NCBI RefSeq assembly: GCF_034675845.1
Contig: NZ_JAUCCU010000001.1
Coordinates: 1,922,001-1,986,000, forward strand
Source: Castellaniella sp.
GTDB taxonomy: Bacteria > Pseudomonadota > Gammaproteobacteria > Burkholderiales > Burkholderiaceae_B
Length of the DNA: 64,000 nt
Reading direction: 5' to 3'
The translations under genes and the position numbers were made by a program. Of this stretch, positions 24,661-33,904 are shown one piece after another; the stretch's first letter is position 1, and each line of letters begins with the position of its first letter. The notes beneath the pieces are model-generated. The model was not told where the DNA came from, did not search any database, and saw only the letters and a list, made by a program, of their open reading frames with translations.

Positions 24661-27575
24661 GCCAGTGCCTCCTGAATTTTCTCGGGGGTGACCGGCAGGG
24701 AATAAAACCGTTGCCCGGTTGCGTGGGCAATGCCGTTCACGATGGCGGCCACAATCGGAATCATCACGACTTCGGCCATGCCCTTCGGGGGGTCGGTGTC
24801 AGATAGCGGCGGGAGGATTTCTGCGGTTTGCTGCCAGAGCGCCACGTCTTTGGCGAGAGGCAAGTGATAACGGTTGAAGTTCCAGGTGCCGTTGCCGGGG
24901 CCGTCTTCGTACAGCGGCAGATGTTCATGGAGCGCATGCCCGATCCCCATCGCCAGTCCGCCCTGTATCTGACCTGAAACCAGTTGGGGCGACAGCAGCG
25001 TGCCGCATTCGATGATGGAATGATGGTTCAACAGTTCAACCTTGCCACTGGCAAGATGCACCGCTATTTCGGCCAGCGTGCCCATGGCGGAATAGTAGGT
25101 CACGGCGGCATTGTTGCGCTGGACGGGCGAGTAATAGACGGCATGTCGGCGGATCACCTGATAGTGGCCCTTGGTCGTGCTTTGGGTGCCCAGGGTATCG
25201 TCCAAACCTGCGTCGATGCTGACCACGCGCTGGTCGGCCGATCCATTGGTCCGACCAGATGGGTTTTTGTCGGTTAGTTGTCCATCGGCTGGTGCTTGGG
25301 CGCCAAAGCACAGGGCCAAGCCATCCAGCGGTAGTCGTTCGGGCTTGTCGTTTATCATGAAATCGGCTTCTGCCCACTGCCAGCGGTTAAAGCCGTGAAC
25401 CACGGCCCCTACCACCAAGCCCATTGCGTGGGCCTTACTGGCCAACTGCGCCAGGCCGAGCGGCTGCATGCCGTCAGCGGTCAGCATGCCTTTGACCCAG
25501 CGTGCGTCTTCCCGGCGGACCACGTAGGGCGCGGCCTGCCCGCCGCCGATGCCACTGGTCCAGATGGCTTGCGCCGCAGGCCACAGGCCGTGCGTGAAAA
25601 CAAGACGTGCTGCCTCGCGCGTGGTGTGCGTGTAATAAAAAGCCGAATTGGAGGCACTGGCGGGTGAGGCCAGGGCCGGAGTCCAGGCCGGATCGGTCGA
25701 TAAGCGGTCCTGGTCTGCCTGGCTCATCAGATAAGGGTCGCCGGATGACACCATCGGCAGATCGGGCCAATCGACGATGGCGACACCAATATCATTGGCA
25801 GGCTGCCCTAGCCAGCGCACGCAGGCCAGTGCTTGCGACGTGCTCATGCCTGTGCCAATCTCCGTGCCGGTATGGCGCAGCAAAATACGGCCATCGGGCG
25901 AGACTTCTACTTTTGCAAAGGAAGACTCGGCACCTGTACCGAAGTCCTTTTGTACGCACGCAAATCCCACGCCGTACAGCTTGCCCGGATGTTCGGTCTC
26001 GTAGGCGTTTTTGCGTTGGACGCGTTCGGTCCAGAGCGGATGTAATTGTGCTCTTTTCAGGACGTCTTCGGCGCGGACCTCTCCGGCGGGGATGGCACCC
26101 TGGGTGTTCTTCATCCCGGTTTTCAGCACATTTTTAAGCCGGAAATCAATCGGGTCCAGCCCAAGCTCTTGGGCCAATTCGTCCATCAGCATTTCGGTTG
26201 CCGCCATGGACTGCAAGGTGCCATAGCCCCGCGCCGAGCCCGCGTCCACCGCCCGCGAGGCATCCGCCCTGGACATCATGTCGGATTTGGGCAGGTAATA
26301 GATCGACTGCGCCGCCGTGGCGCTTACCATCACCACGGATGGCGACAGATTGCAGCGCCCGCCGCCGTTGGCCACCATGTCCACGACACAGGACTGGATC
26401 ATGCCGCTGTTGCGGTCGATACTGATCTGGTAATCCATGTCAAAAGCATGGCGTTTCAGCGCTGTCTGGAATTGCTCGTAGCGATCATTGGCGATACGCA
26501 CCGGCCTGCCGTCTGAATACAGTGCACAGACCAGGCCATAGAAGGGCATGCTGAAGTGATCCTTGGAGCCATAGCCCACGGTATAACAAGGATGCATCAC
26601 CAAAGTCCTGGCCCCGAAGCGGCTCTTGGCCAGCATGTCCGCCGCCGTCGCAGCGACTTCACTGGGCGACTGCGTAGGCACCACCATGTGCAAGGTCTGA
26701 TTTGTCTGGTCGTACCAGCAGTTGGCGTTATCGGGCTCCAGTGCGGCGGTATCGACCGATTGGGTCTGGTATTTGCGCTTGAATACCAGCCAATCGGGGG
26801 GCGGGTTTTCCAGCTCTTGGCGGATCTGTTGCGCGTAGTACATCCCTTCTTCGCCGACCGCGCCGTGGTTTTTGCCATCAGGCCATACCGGCAGCCGCTT
26901 ACGCATCTGGCTGGGGAATATCGGTGCGTCCTTGAGGCTGGAAAACACGTCTTCGGCATAGCCGTCCTGGCCACCCACCCGCACATAGCGAAAAGTGCCC
27001 CAGGGATCGCGTTGCAGCGGCCCGGTGTGCTGGCCGTACTGGATGACATCGTCCTGAAACTTCAGGGCGTCCTTAGCCAGGCGGAATCGGGCGAAATCGT
27101 GAAAAATAAGAATCGCCACCGCATGGCCCAGATACGCCGGTGTCTTGCCTGCCGGCAAGAGCATGTCCTCGCCGTAAAAATCGGAAAACGCCACGCCGTC
27201 GCGCTGCAGGTCGTCGGCGGTCACAATGCGATCGGGCTTCAAGTCCGCGCCCAAGCGCGATAAATCAAAGCCGGTATAAATCGAATCGGCGAGGGTAGCG
27301 CGCAATATCAGCGCGTGGCTTTGCTGATCTGGCCAGTTAGGCAGGTCGCGCGCCCGGATGTCGCGTGCGAAGATTTTGCTGCCGGTGACCTTTGCAATGC
27401 CATCGACCCGGAATCTGGCCAAGCCCGTGGACGGGTCCCAGTGCATGGGAGTCAGCAGCTTTTGCTCAAAGAGTGCTGCGTAGGCGGATGACCCGAAGGG
27501 CGCGATATAAGTGGTAATGCCTGCCAGCGATACCGCTTTCAGGAAATGGCGCCTCGATATTTTGGCACTGGTCAT
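24657..27575 (-). CDS. Molybdopterin-binding large subunit of a periplasmic aldehyde / N-heterocycle hydroxylase
   Basis: 972 residues from ATG 27575; a longer frame to 28427 is spurious because it runs through the divergent mocA-like gene. The leader has a twin-arginine motif (ISRRHFLKAVSLAGI), so the folded enzyme is exported. The Gly-rich GTGMSTSQAL and the C-terminal KGMAEVVMIPIVAAI, which holds the catalytic Glu of the family, are present. The family includes IorB, NicB and the acetic-acid-bacterial aldehyde dehydrogenase large subunit. The substrate is not determined; no FAD subunit exists, so electrons go to the cytochrome. Confidence 0.88.
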   Translation of the reverse strand: MTSAKISRRHFLKAVSLAGITTYIAPFGSSAYAALFEQKLLTPMHWDPSTGLARFRVDGIAKVTGSKIFARDIRARDLPNWPDQQSHALILRATLADSIYTGFDLSRLGADLKPDRIVTADDLQRDGVAFSDFYGEDMLLPAGKTPAYLGHAVAILIFHDFARFRLAKDALKFQDDVIQYGQHTGPLQRDPWGTFRYVRVGGQDGYAEDVFSSLKDAPIFPSQMRKRLPVWPDGKNHGAVGEEGMYYAQQIRQELENPPPDWLVFKRKYQTQSVDTAALEPDNANCWYDQTNQTLHMVVPTQSPSEVAATAADMLAKSRFGARTLVMHPCYTVGYGSKDHFSMPFYGLVCALYSDGRPVRIANDRYEQFQTALKRHAFDMDYQISIDRNSGMIQSCVVDMVANGGGRCNLSPSVVMVSATAAQSIYYLPKSDMMSRADASRAVDAGSARGYGTLQSMAATEMLMDELAQELGLDPIDFRLKNVLKTGMKNTQGAIPAGEVRAEDVLKRAQLHPLWTERVQRKNAYETEHPGKLYGVGFACVQKDFGTGAESSFAKVEVSPDGRILLRHTGTEIGTGMSTSQALACVRWLGQPANDIGVAIVDWPDLPMVSSGDPYLMSQADQDRLSTDPAWTPALASPASASNSAFYYTHTTREAARLVFTHGLWPAAQAIWTSGIGGGQAAPYVVRREDARWVKGMLTADGMQPLGLAQLASKAHAMGLVVGAVVHGFNRWQWAEADFMINDKPERLPLDGLALCFGAQAPADGQLTDKNPSGRTNGSADQRVVSIDAGLDDTLGTQSTTKGHYQVIRRHAVYYSPVQRNNAAVTYYSAMGTLAEIAVHLASGKVELLNHHSIIECGTLLSPQLVSGQIQGGLAMGIGHALHEHLPLYEDGPGNGTWNFNRYHLPLAKDVALWQQTAEILPPLSDTDPPKGMAEVVMIPIVAAIVNGIAHATGQRFYSLPVTPEKIQEALA

Positions 27576-27752
27576 CTCTTTTCTTGGGCCCCTGGAAAGA
27601 TGCGACGGAATAACAGCTTTATACCGCCCGGCAGTTAAACAAGCTAGCCGGGACAAACACCCAGCCAAGCCCATATTGCCATCACGCCGGATACATCGAC
27701 ACACCGTCGTATCATGTAAATTGATAGCAAAGATATTCCCCAAGGGACCTCC

Positions 27753-28337
27753 ATGACACAACTGCCCGCCACATCGGCGCCCACCGTGATTGTTCTGGCA
27801 GCAGGCCAGGGTCAGCGGTTTCGGCTGTCCGGCGGCGGCATGCACAAGCTGGATGCCCCGTTGAATGGACTGTCGGTGTTGCAGCGGGTACTGCAGGCTG
27901 TGGCTGCGTCGGGGTTGCCTTATCATGTGGTTCGGCCCGAACAGGACGTGGAAGGTGATGCTCCTGGCATGGGTGACTCTATCGCGCGCGGTGTGCGGGC
28001 GACGGCGCAGGCCACAGGCTGGCTTATCCTGCCTGGCGACCTGCCTTTGGTCACGTCCGATAGTCTGTGCCAAGTGGCGCTGAACCTGGTGTCGCACCCT
28101 GTCGTGGTGCCTAGGTGGAATGGGCAACCAGGCCATCCGGTCGGGTTTGGCGCAGCGTGCTTTGCCGCGCTGACCGCCCTGCGCGGTGATACGGGCGCAG
28201 CTTCCATTGTCCGTGTGCACCGGCAAGCCGGCACCTTGCTGACCCTGCATCTGGACGATCCTGGCATTGCGACAGACATCGATACCCTGGACGATCTGGC
28301 ACGGGCCGAAGCATTGCTCGCCGCATGTCATTCTTGA
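27753..28337 (+). CDS. Molybdenum cofactor nucleotidyltransferase (MocA-like)
   Basis: 194 residues. The MobA/GlmU-type NTP-transferase motif VIVLAAGQGQRFR and the catalytic Asp segment WLILPGDLPLVTSD are present. MocA family members attach CMP to molybdopterin to form the MCD cofactor used by xanthine-oxidase-family enzymes. It is divergent from the hydroxylase operon across 177 bases and just upstream of xdhC-like, so it likely serves this enzyme. AAGGGACC precedes the start. Confidence 0.85.
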   Translation: MTQLPATSAPTVIVLAAGQGQRFRLSGGGMHKLDAPLNGLSVLQRVLQAVAASGLPYHVVRPEQDVEGDAPGMGDSIARGVRATAQATGWLILPGDLPLVTSDSLCQVALNLVSHPVVVPRWNGQPGHPVGFGAACFAALTALRGDTGAASIVRVHRQAGTLLTLHLDDPGIATDIDTLDDLARAEALLAACHS

Positions 28338-28351
28338 TGGAATACAGCGCC

Positions 28352-29335
28352 ATGGAAAGCACGGATATTCGAGTTCTATGCACGCTAAGAGACTGGCGCG
28401 CCGAGGGGCAGCGGGCATTGTTGGCAACCGTCATCCGGACCTGGGGGTCTGCGCCCCGGCCTGCGGGTGCGCTGATGGCCTTGCGCGAGGATGGGCGCGT
28501 CGTGGGCTCGGTGTCCGGCGGCTGCATCGAGGATGATTTGATTTTCCGCTATACGCGTGCGCATGACGGGCCAGGCATGCCCGCTGGCCTCCCCCAGGTT
28601 GTGCGCTATGGCGTGGACGCAGACGACGCGCACCGGTTCGGACTGCCCTGCGGCGGTACACTGGAAATCTTGCTGGAATTCGACCCGCAGCAGGCCTTGT
28701 TAGGGGAACTGGTGCACAGGCTGAAACAAGGCGAACTGGTGCGCCGCACAGTCTGTTGTGACGATGGCCGCGTCACGCTAGAGCATGCCGAAGCGCCTCA
28801 GTCGCTGCGGTTTGATGGCAGCCGCCTGACGAATATTTTTGGCCCTGAATACCGCATGTTGCTGATCGGTGCGGGGATATTGGCCGAATATCTGTCCACG
28901 ATGGCGTTATTCAATGGTTTTGCCGTGACGCTATGCGATCCACGTGTGGAGCACATGGGTGCCTGGTCCTTATTGGGCGTACACAAAACCACCGAGATGC
29001 CCGATGACGCGGTGGTCGCGTTCCAGCCTGATCGGCGTAGTTGCATCATTGCGCTCAGTCATGACCCCAAGCTCGATGACCTGGCGCTGCTGGAGGCAAT
29101 TCACAGCCCTGCGTTTTATGTGGGTGCCATCGGCTCGCGCCGCAATAACCAGCGCCGCCGCGCCCGGATGATCGAGTATTTTGATGAAACCGAAGCATCG
29201 CTGGAAAACTTGCGCGGGCCTGTTGGCCTCTATATCGGCAGCAAGACCCCAGCCGAAATCGCGGTAAGCATCATGGCGGAAGTCCTGGCCGTCAAAAACG
29301 GGGTGCATCTGCCCCGCGAACTATCTTTTAGCTGA
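28352..29335 (+). CDS. XdhC-family molybdenum cofactor insertion / sulfuration factor
   Basis: 327 residues from ATG 28352; in-frame ATGs at 28325 and 28340 are also possible. The N-terminal XdhC_CoxI domain has the motif GSAPRPAGALMAL and GSVSGGCIEDDLI, and the C-terminal Rossmann-like domain has LLIGAGILAEYL, AIGSRRN and the ending GLYIGSKTPAEIAVSIMAEV. XdhC binds Moco, helps its sulfuration and inserts it into the apo-enzyme. Paired with the MocA-like gene, it completes the maturation set for the divergent hydroxylase. Confidence 0.88.
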   Translation: MESTDIRVLCTLRDWRAEGQRALLATVIRTWGSAPRPAGALMALREDGRVVGSVSGGCIEDDLIFRYTRAHDGPGMPAGLPQVVRYGVDADDAHRFGLPCGGTLEILLEFDPQQALLGELVHRLKQGELVRRTVCCDDGRVTLEHAEAPQSLRFDGSRLTNIFGPEYRMLLIGAGILAEYLSTMALFNGFAVTLCDPRVEHMGAWSLLGVHKTTEMPDDAVVAFQPDRRSCIIALSHDPKLDDLALLEAIHSPAFYVGAIGSRRNNQRRRARMIEYFDETEASLENLRGPVGLYIGSKTPAEIAVSIMAEVLAVKNGVHLPRELSFS

Positions 29336-29342
29336 ATATTGC

Positions 29343-29741
29343 ATGCCCGTCTCCGAATCCTTCAATTGCCCTTGTGGGCTGCCGAACACTTATCATGCCT
29401 GCTGTGGCCGTTGGCATCATGGGCCCTTGCACCTGCAGGCGCCCGATGCACAGGCTCTGATGCGGTCACGCTACAGCGCCTATGTGCTGGATGAGATCGA
29501 CTACCTGCTGCAAACCTGGCATCCCCGCACCCGTCCGGCCTCGCTGGCGCCCAATGAATCAGGCACCAAGTGGCTGGGTTTAGAGGTGCGACACCATGAC
29601 AGCCAGGATGCGGAGCATGAAACCGTGGAATTCGTGGCGCGGGTCAGAGTGAATGGCCGCGCATCGCGCATGCACGAAGTCAGCCGTTTCGTGCGCGAAG
29701 CCGGGCGGTGGCTGTATGTGGACGCGATGGCAGAAGCCTAG
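29343..29741 (+). CDS. YchJ-family protein with SEC-C motif
   Basis: 132 residues. The N-terminal Cys motif (FNCPCGLPNTYHACCGRWH) is a SEC-C zinc-binding type, followed by the family's MRSRYSAYVLDEIDYLLQTWHP. YchJ/UPF0225 proteins have no settled role. It starts 7 bases after the XdhC-like gene, so may be read from the same mRNA by position, without obvious functional link. Confidence 0.85.
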   Translation: MPVSESFNCPCGLPNTYHACCGRWHHGPLHLQAPDAQALMRSRYSAYVLDEIDYLLQTWHPRTRPASLAPNESGTKWLGLEVRHHDSQDAEHETVEFVARVRVNGRASRMHEVSRFVREAGRWLYVDAMAEA

Positions 29742-29780
29742 CATCCTGGGCGATTCCGCCGTCTCTTACAGGAGGATTTT

Positions 29781-30554
29781 GTGAATTACATCCAGACGGA
29801 AGCAGCATCGCGTGTCGCGATCTTGATTGACTGCGACAACGTTTCACCAGATATCCTGGAATATGCACTCCTGATATCAGCACAGTTTGGCAGAGCCACA
29901 ATACGACGCGGTTATGGCAATCAAAGAACCTTGGCCGATAAGTGGCGTGACGTGCTTGTTTCTTCCGCATTTACCCCTTGTCTGCAATACCAATATGCCT
30001 CTGGTAAAAATACGGCCGATCTTGCGCTCGCACTGGATGCGCTTGAGGCCCTATTTGACGAGCAAGCTGATGTATTCTGTCTAATCACCAGTGACTCGGA
30101 CTTTGCCTATCTTTGTCGTAAGCTACGCGAACGTGGAGCCATGGTTTACATCATTGGAGAACCCAAGACGCCAAGCGCTCTGCGTAATGCCAGCGATCAA
30201 TTCTTTGAATGGATCCGCGAGGAGGGCGTGACTACACGGCTCGGGGATGCGAGCCCAGAGGACTGTAAGCAAAAGATAGCGGGCGCCGAGGATATAGTAA
30301 ATGACAAGCCAAATCGTCAGCAACGGCCTATTTTTGTTGTTAAAGCAGTCACCTTGCTTGCTAGTGAGTCAGCGGACGATAAAGTCCATCTTGGTCAGCT
30401 CGGACAATATCTTAAGCGCACTGACCCAGCCTTTTCACCAAAGACATACGGGCATACAGGTTTGTTGGAGATGCTGAGAACGTATGACCTACTTTCCGTG
30501 CATAAGGAAAATACCGGGGGATGGTCTGCGAGCTTGGTGAAAACCAAGCACTGA
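29781..30554 (+). CDS. NYN-domain nuclease-like protein with C-terminal OST-HTH/LOTUS domain
   Basis: 257 residues, GTG start after a full AGGAGG. The N-terminal NYN (PIN-like) domain shows the acidic residues of the family: AILIDCDNVSP, ADLALALDALE and LITSDSDFAYLCRKL, which together form a metal-binding nuclease site. The last 80 residues look like an OST-HTH/LOTUS RNA-binding domain (LGQLGQYLKRTDPAFSPKTYGHTGLLEML). Such proteins are predicted RNA-cleaving enzymes; the target is unknown. Base composition is clearly lower in GC than both neighbours, so recent acquisition is likely. Confidence 0.85.
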   Translation: MNYIQTEAASRVAILIDCDNVSPDILEYALLISAQFGRATIRRGYGNQRTLADKWRDVLVSSAFTPCLQYQYASGKNTADLALALDALEALFDEQADVFCLITSDSDFAYLCRKLRERGAMVYIIGEPKTPSALRNASDQFFEWIREEGVTTRLGDASPEDCKQKIAGAEDIVNDKPNRQQRPIFVVKAVTLLASESADDKVHLGQLGQYLKRTDPAFSPKTYGHTGLLEMLRTYDLLSVHKENTGGWSASLVKTKH

Positions 30555-30693
30555 GCGCTGCTTTAGAGGTGTTCCCGCATCTGGGCTGCGATAATGCTTG
30601 TGTAATGGCTTTTGATACTTTTGAGGCAGATGATTGTGTCATTAGGCATATCATATGGCTGGACGAATGGGCGATTTACACAGAACTAGCAGC

Positions 30694-31797
30694 ATGGCAA
30701 CTTCCTTACCGAACCATACCGATAGCGGCCAATGGCTAGCGCAAATACGAGCCTGGGCGCACGAACTCGGGTTTTCGCAAATTGGCGTCTCGGGCGTGGA
30801 TCTTTCCTCGGCCGAGCCGGATTTGCTGCAATGGTTGGCCCTGGGTTACCACGGCAACCTGCATTACATGGAGCGCCATGGTCTCATGCGGGCGCGTCCA
30901 GCCGAACTGGTTCCAGGCACGATCAGCGTGATTACCGCACGCATGCCCTATTTGCCGCGTGCTACCACCCCACCTGACTGGCAAACACGCGAACTTTCAA
31001 GACTGGATCAACCGGGCGAGGGTGTGGTGTCGCTTTATGCGCGGGGACGCGACTATCACAAGGTCGTGCGTGCGCGGCTGCGAAAATTATGCGATCGCAT
31101 CGAGACGCTGGTCGGCCCATTTGGTTATCGCGCTTTTTCGGACTCGGCGCCTGTGCTGGAAAAAGAGCTGGCCAGCCGCAGTGGCCAGGGCTGGCGCGGC
31201 AAGCATTCCCTGGTGCTCTCACGCGATGCCGGGTCGATGTTCTTTTTAGGCGAAATTTTTGTGGATTTTGCACTGGAGCCCACCGACCCGGTCAGCGCCC
31301 ATTGCGGCACCTGTACCGCCTGTATCGACATCTGTCCCACGGGGGCGATTGTCGCGCCGGGCGTGGTCGATGCGCGCCGCTGCATTTCCTATCTCACCAT
31401 CGAAAATCATGGCCCCATCCCCGAGGAACTGCGCCCGCTGATGGGCAACCATATCTATGGTTGCGATGATTGCCAGACGATCTGCCCTTGGAACAAATAC
31501 GCGCAGACGACCGATCTGCCCGACTTTGACGAGCGTTCGCCGCTGGTGGGCCATCAACTTGTGGCGCTGTTTGCCTGGGACGAAGCCACTTTTTTGAAAA
31601 ACACCGAGGGCGGGCCGATCCGGCGCATCAACCACGAACGCTGGCTGCGCAACATCGCCGTGGCGCTGGGCAATGCGCTGCGTCAGGCCGATCCGGAGCA
31701 GGTGCAGGCCTTGCGTGCCGCGCTGCTCAGCCGTGCCGACCACGCCAGCGCCCTGGTGCGCGAGCACGTTGCCTGGGCGCTGGCACAGCGCGACTAG
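30694..31797 (+). CDS. queG: Epoxyqueuosine reductase
   Basis: 367 residues from ATG 30694. The two 4Fe-4S cluster motifs are seen: CGTCTACIDICPTGAI and YGCDDCQTICPWN. The N-terminal cobalamin-binding part includes YHGNLHYMERH and the catalytic-region YARGRDYHKVVRARL. QueG carries out the last step of queuosine synthesis, reducing epoxyqueuosine in tRNA. Length is normal. An in-frame ATG at 30655 would add 13 residues without similarity to the family. Confidence 0.92.
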   Translation: MATSLPNHTDSGQWLAQIRAWAHELGFSQIGVSGVDLSSAEPDLLQWLALGYHGNLHYMERHGLMRARPAELVPGTISVITARMPYLPRATTPPDWQTRELSRLDQPGEGVVSLYARGRDYHKVVRARLRKLCDRIETLVGPFGYRAFSDSAPVLEKELASRSGQGWRGKHSLVLSRDAGSMFFLGEIFVDFALEPTDPVSAHCGTCTACIDICPTGAIVAPGVVDARRCISYLTIENHGPIPEELRPLMGNHIYGCDDCQTICPWNKYAQTTDLPDFDERSPLVGHQLVALFAWDEATFLKNTEGGPIRRINHERWLRNIAVALGNALRQADPEQVQALRAALLSRADHASALVREHVAWALAQRD

Positions 31798-31866
31798 GCA
31801 GGTGGTCGCCTATACTGGAGCCCTTATTGACTATCTCGCAGCTTGCGCTGTGCCTTGTAGCCAACA

Positions 31867-32208
31867 ATGACTGATTTTCCCAATTGCCCCGAATGCGCCG
31901 CCCAGGATACCTACCAGGATGACGAGCACTATATTTGTCCGCATTGCGCACATGAATGGTCTGCCGAAGCTTCGCCTGCCGACTCATCAGACGAGGCCCG
32001 AGTGGTCCTGGACAGCAATGGCAACCCCTTGGTGACCGGAGATGCCGTCATCCTGATCAAGGACCTGAAGCTCAAGGGCTCGTCCAACACCATCAAAAAA
32101 GGCACCAAGGTCAAGAACATCCGCATCGTCGATGGCGATCATGAGGTGGACTGCAAGGTCGATGGCATGGCGGTGATGCTCAAGGCCGAGTTTCTTAAAA
32201 AGGCCTGA
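31867..32208 (+). CDS. YjdM/PhnA-family zinc-ribbon protein
   Basis: 113 residues. An N-terminal zinc ribbon (CPECAAQDTYQDDEHYICPHC) precedes an SH3-like PhnA domain with VLDSNGNPLVTGDAVILIKD and LKGSSNTIKKGTKVKNI. The family was named after the phosphonate locus but has no proven role there. It is complete and of normal length. Confidence 0.88.
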   Translation: MTDFPNCPECAAQDTYQDDEHYICPHCAHEWSAEASPADSSDEARVVLDSNGNPLVTGDAVILIKDLKLKGSSNTIKKGTKVKNIRIVDGDHEVDCKVDGMAVMLKAEFLKKA

Positions 32209-32217
32209 CACTTTGTT

Positions 32218-32604
32218 TTGAGAAAGCAATATCATTTTCGCCAAGGTCCCCAGGGGCTGCTGGCCTGGGATGTGGATCGCCTGCTGGTGTTGGCGGCAGG
32301 CCTGGATGCCAAAGAAATCCCGCTGGAATCGCTGGGCGAACTGGACGAGCCTTATTGGTACGAAATCGGTAACGCTGTCCCGACATGCCGGTCCATCGCT
32401 GAGCATCTGTGCTTGGTGCAGGCCGCTGACCTTGCCTACCCAATCATTTTGTGTCCGGCCGGTCGGATCATGGACGGCATGCACCGTGTGGTGAAAGCCC
32501 TGGTGGCGGGCTATCCGACCATTGCTGCGGTACGTTTTACTGAAATGCCCGCTGCGGATTATGTGGGCATTGCGCCGGATGATCTGCCTTATGACGATGC
32601 TTGA
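32218..32604 (+). CDS. Conserved hypothetical protein with ParB-nuclease-like segment
   Basis: 128 residues, apparently starting with TTG at 32218, 9 bases after the YjdM gene. The segment PIILCPAGRIMDGMHRVVKALVAG resembles the GxxxDGxHR core of ParB/Srx-like domains. The rest is unassigned. Translation could be coupled to the YjdM gene. No partition genes are near, so a chromosome-segregation role should not be assumed. Confidence 0.6.
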   Translation: MRKQYHFRQGPQGLLAWDVDRLLVLAAGLDAKEIPLESLGELDEPYWYEIGNAVPTCRSIAEHLCLVQAADLAYPIILCPAGRIMDGMHRVVKALVAGYPTIAAVRFTEMPAADYVGIAPDDLPYDDA

Positions 32605-32614
32605 AAGCCTTGGC

Positions 32615-32935
32615 CTATCGCCGGTGGATGGCAAGCCAGATCGTGGGGCTATCGGGAGATGTGGCATCCACACGGTGCCTGAGGCCCGCCGGAAGCCAGT
32701 AGTGGTCGCCCGGTGCCAGTACAACAGCGGTGTCATGGCCTTCGACTTGCAGTGTGGCTGACCCTTGCAGGACAATAACCCATTCGTCTTCGTCTTGTTC
32801 ATACCAGAAGCCAGGTGGGCTTTTCTGCCCATGGGAGACAATGCGTTCAATCCGCAAGCCGGGCATATCCAGCAGATCATCGAAGGCCTCGCAGGAGGTA
32901 TCTGCAGGCATGCTCGCAAAGAGGTTAGCTAGCAT
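32615..32935 (-). CDS. Small cupin-domain protein
   Basis: 106 residues forming one cupin barrel. Motif 1 is reduced (EDEWVIVLQGSATLQVEG), motif 2 is PGDHYWLPAGLRHRVDAT. The His residues in motif 2 and Glu/Asp in motif 1 can hold a metal. The family is typically named cupin-domain-containing or phosphoribosylaminoimidazole-carboxylase-like; the substrate is unknown. It is convergent with the preceding gene, 10 bases apart. Confidence 0.8.
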   Translation of the reverse strand: MLANLFASMPADTSCEAFDDLLDMPGLRIERIVSHGQKSPPGFWYEQDEDEWVIVLQGSATLQVEGHDTAVVLAPGDHYWLPAGLRHRVDATSPDSPTIWLAIHRR

Positions 32936-32966
32936 ATTTGGGTTGTCCTCACTGATTTTTCTGACG

Positions 32967-33770
32967 TTAATCTGGCCGAAACATCAGTCCGCCGTGATCG
33001 ATTGTGACCCGGACCGCCTCCAAGTTATGGGGGGTGACGTGGATCATGCCTTTGCCAGGAATGTCGATTTCGGAAATCATGAACAGGGCAAGTGATGTGA
33101 CGATTGGAACCACGAGCAGCAAGACATTGCTGTCTGATTTGCCGCGCATGTTGTAGCCAATCAGAAAATTAGAACAAATGCCGAAAAGAATCAAAATAAT
33201 CCAGGCAGTGCCTGGGATTTGGTGCCGCCAACTGGCCATGGTTTTCTGTTGAGCGGTGTATAGATCGTTGGCGGCGTTCAGGGCGCTGGTCATGACCGAA
33301 TTGGGGTGTTCTTTGGCAATCCGGCTGATCAATTTCCACATATGGGTCTGTGTGCGGATGGATTCCAGGCGAATGGCGTCACGCTGCTCTTCATCCGCCG
33401 TATCAAAGAACTGAATACGCAGATCCAGATAATCATGCAGCAGCTTTTGGGCCTGTGTTTGTTGGCTGGCATTGGCCAACAAAGTGGTGCGCTGAAAGGC
33501 ATTGCCAATGGCGATGGCTTCATATTCTTCTGCGCTGATGCGGTTGTTATAGCCGTCGATGGCAATCGACAAGATAAACCCCATCAGCAGGCCAAACAAG
33601 GAAAGGGTGGCGCCCAGAATAATGCCTAGTTCCTCGCTCAGGACTGTATCCCGTTTCTTATGCCGTACCCACAAGTGCTTGCCCAGAAAGGCCGAGGCCC
33701 CCAAAATCACAAAGATAGATAACAGCATGGCCCAGGAGTACATGTCGATGAAGTCAATAAAGCTATCCAT
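32967..33770 (-). CDS. DUF4239 (bestrophin-like) membrane protein
   Basis: 267 residues. Two N-terminal helices (about 13-32 and 48-68), a soluble helical middle with NRISAEEYEAIAIGNAFQRT, and two C-terminal helices (about 186-206 and 216-236) fit DUF4239. The family is distantly related to bestrophin-like channels; its function is not proven. It lies 31 bases upstream of the cupin gene on the same strand, so the two may form one unit. Confidence 0.75.
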   Translation of the reverse strand: MDSFIDFIDMYSWAMLLSIFVILGASAFLGKHLWVRHKKRDTVLSEELGIILGATLSLFGLLMGFILSIAIDGYNNRISAEEYEAIAIGNAFQRTTLLANASQQTQAQKLLHDYLDLRIQFFDTADEEQRDAIRLESIRTQTHMWKLISRIAKEHPNSVMTSALNAANDLYTAQQKTMASWRHQIPGTAWIILILFGICSNFLIGYNMRGKSDSNVLLLVVPIVTSLALFMISEIDIPGKGMIHVTPHNLEAVRVTIDHGGLMFRPD

Positions 33771-33904
33771 GAAAGCAAGGTCCTATCCTGTTGTGCTGTG
33801 TGGTTTTTCGAGGCATGGTACTCGGGTTTGCGCCTGTTCAAACGCCCGTGCCAGGGCGTCATAATAGCCTTCATCGTCCATGCCACAGTAGTTCAGAAAA
33901 TCGC

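Noticed and set aside
24657..28427. A 1256-residue single protein on the minus strand
   Set aside because: The first 284 codons are the shadow of the plus-strand MocA-like gene; the Tat signal at 27575 marks the true start.
32218..32604. ParB partition protein
   Set aside because: Only a short core motif matches; no parA, parS or DNA-binding HTH is seen.
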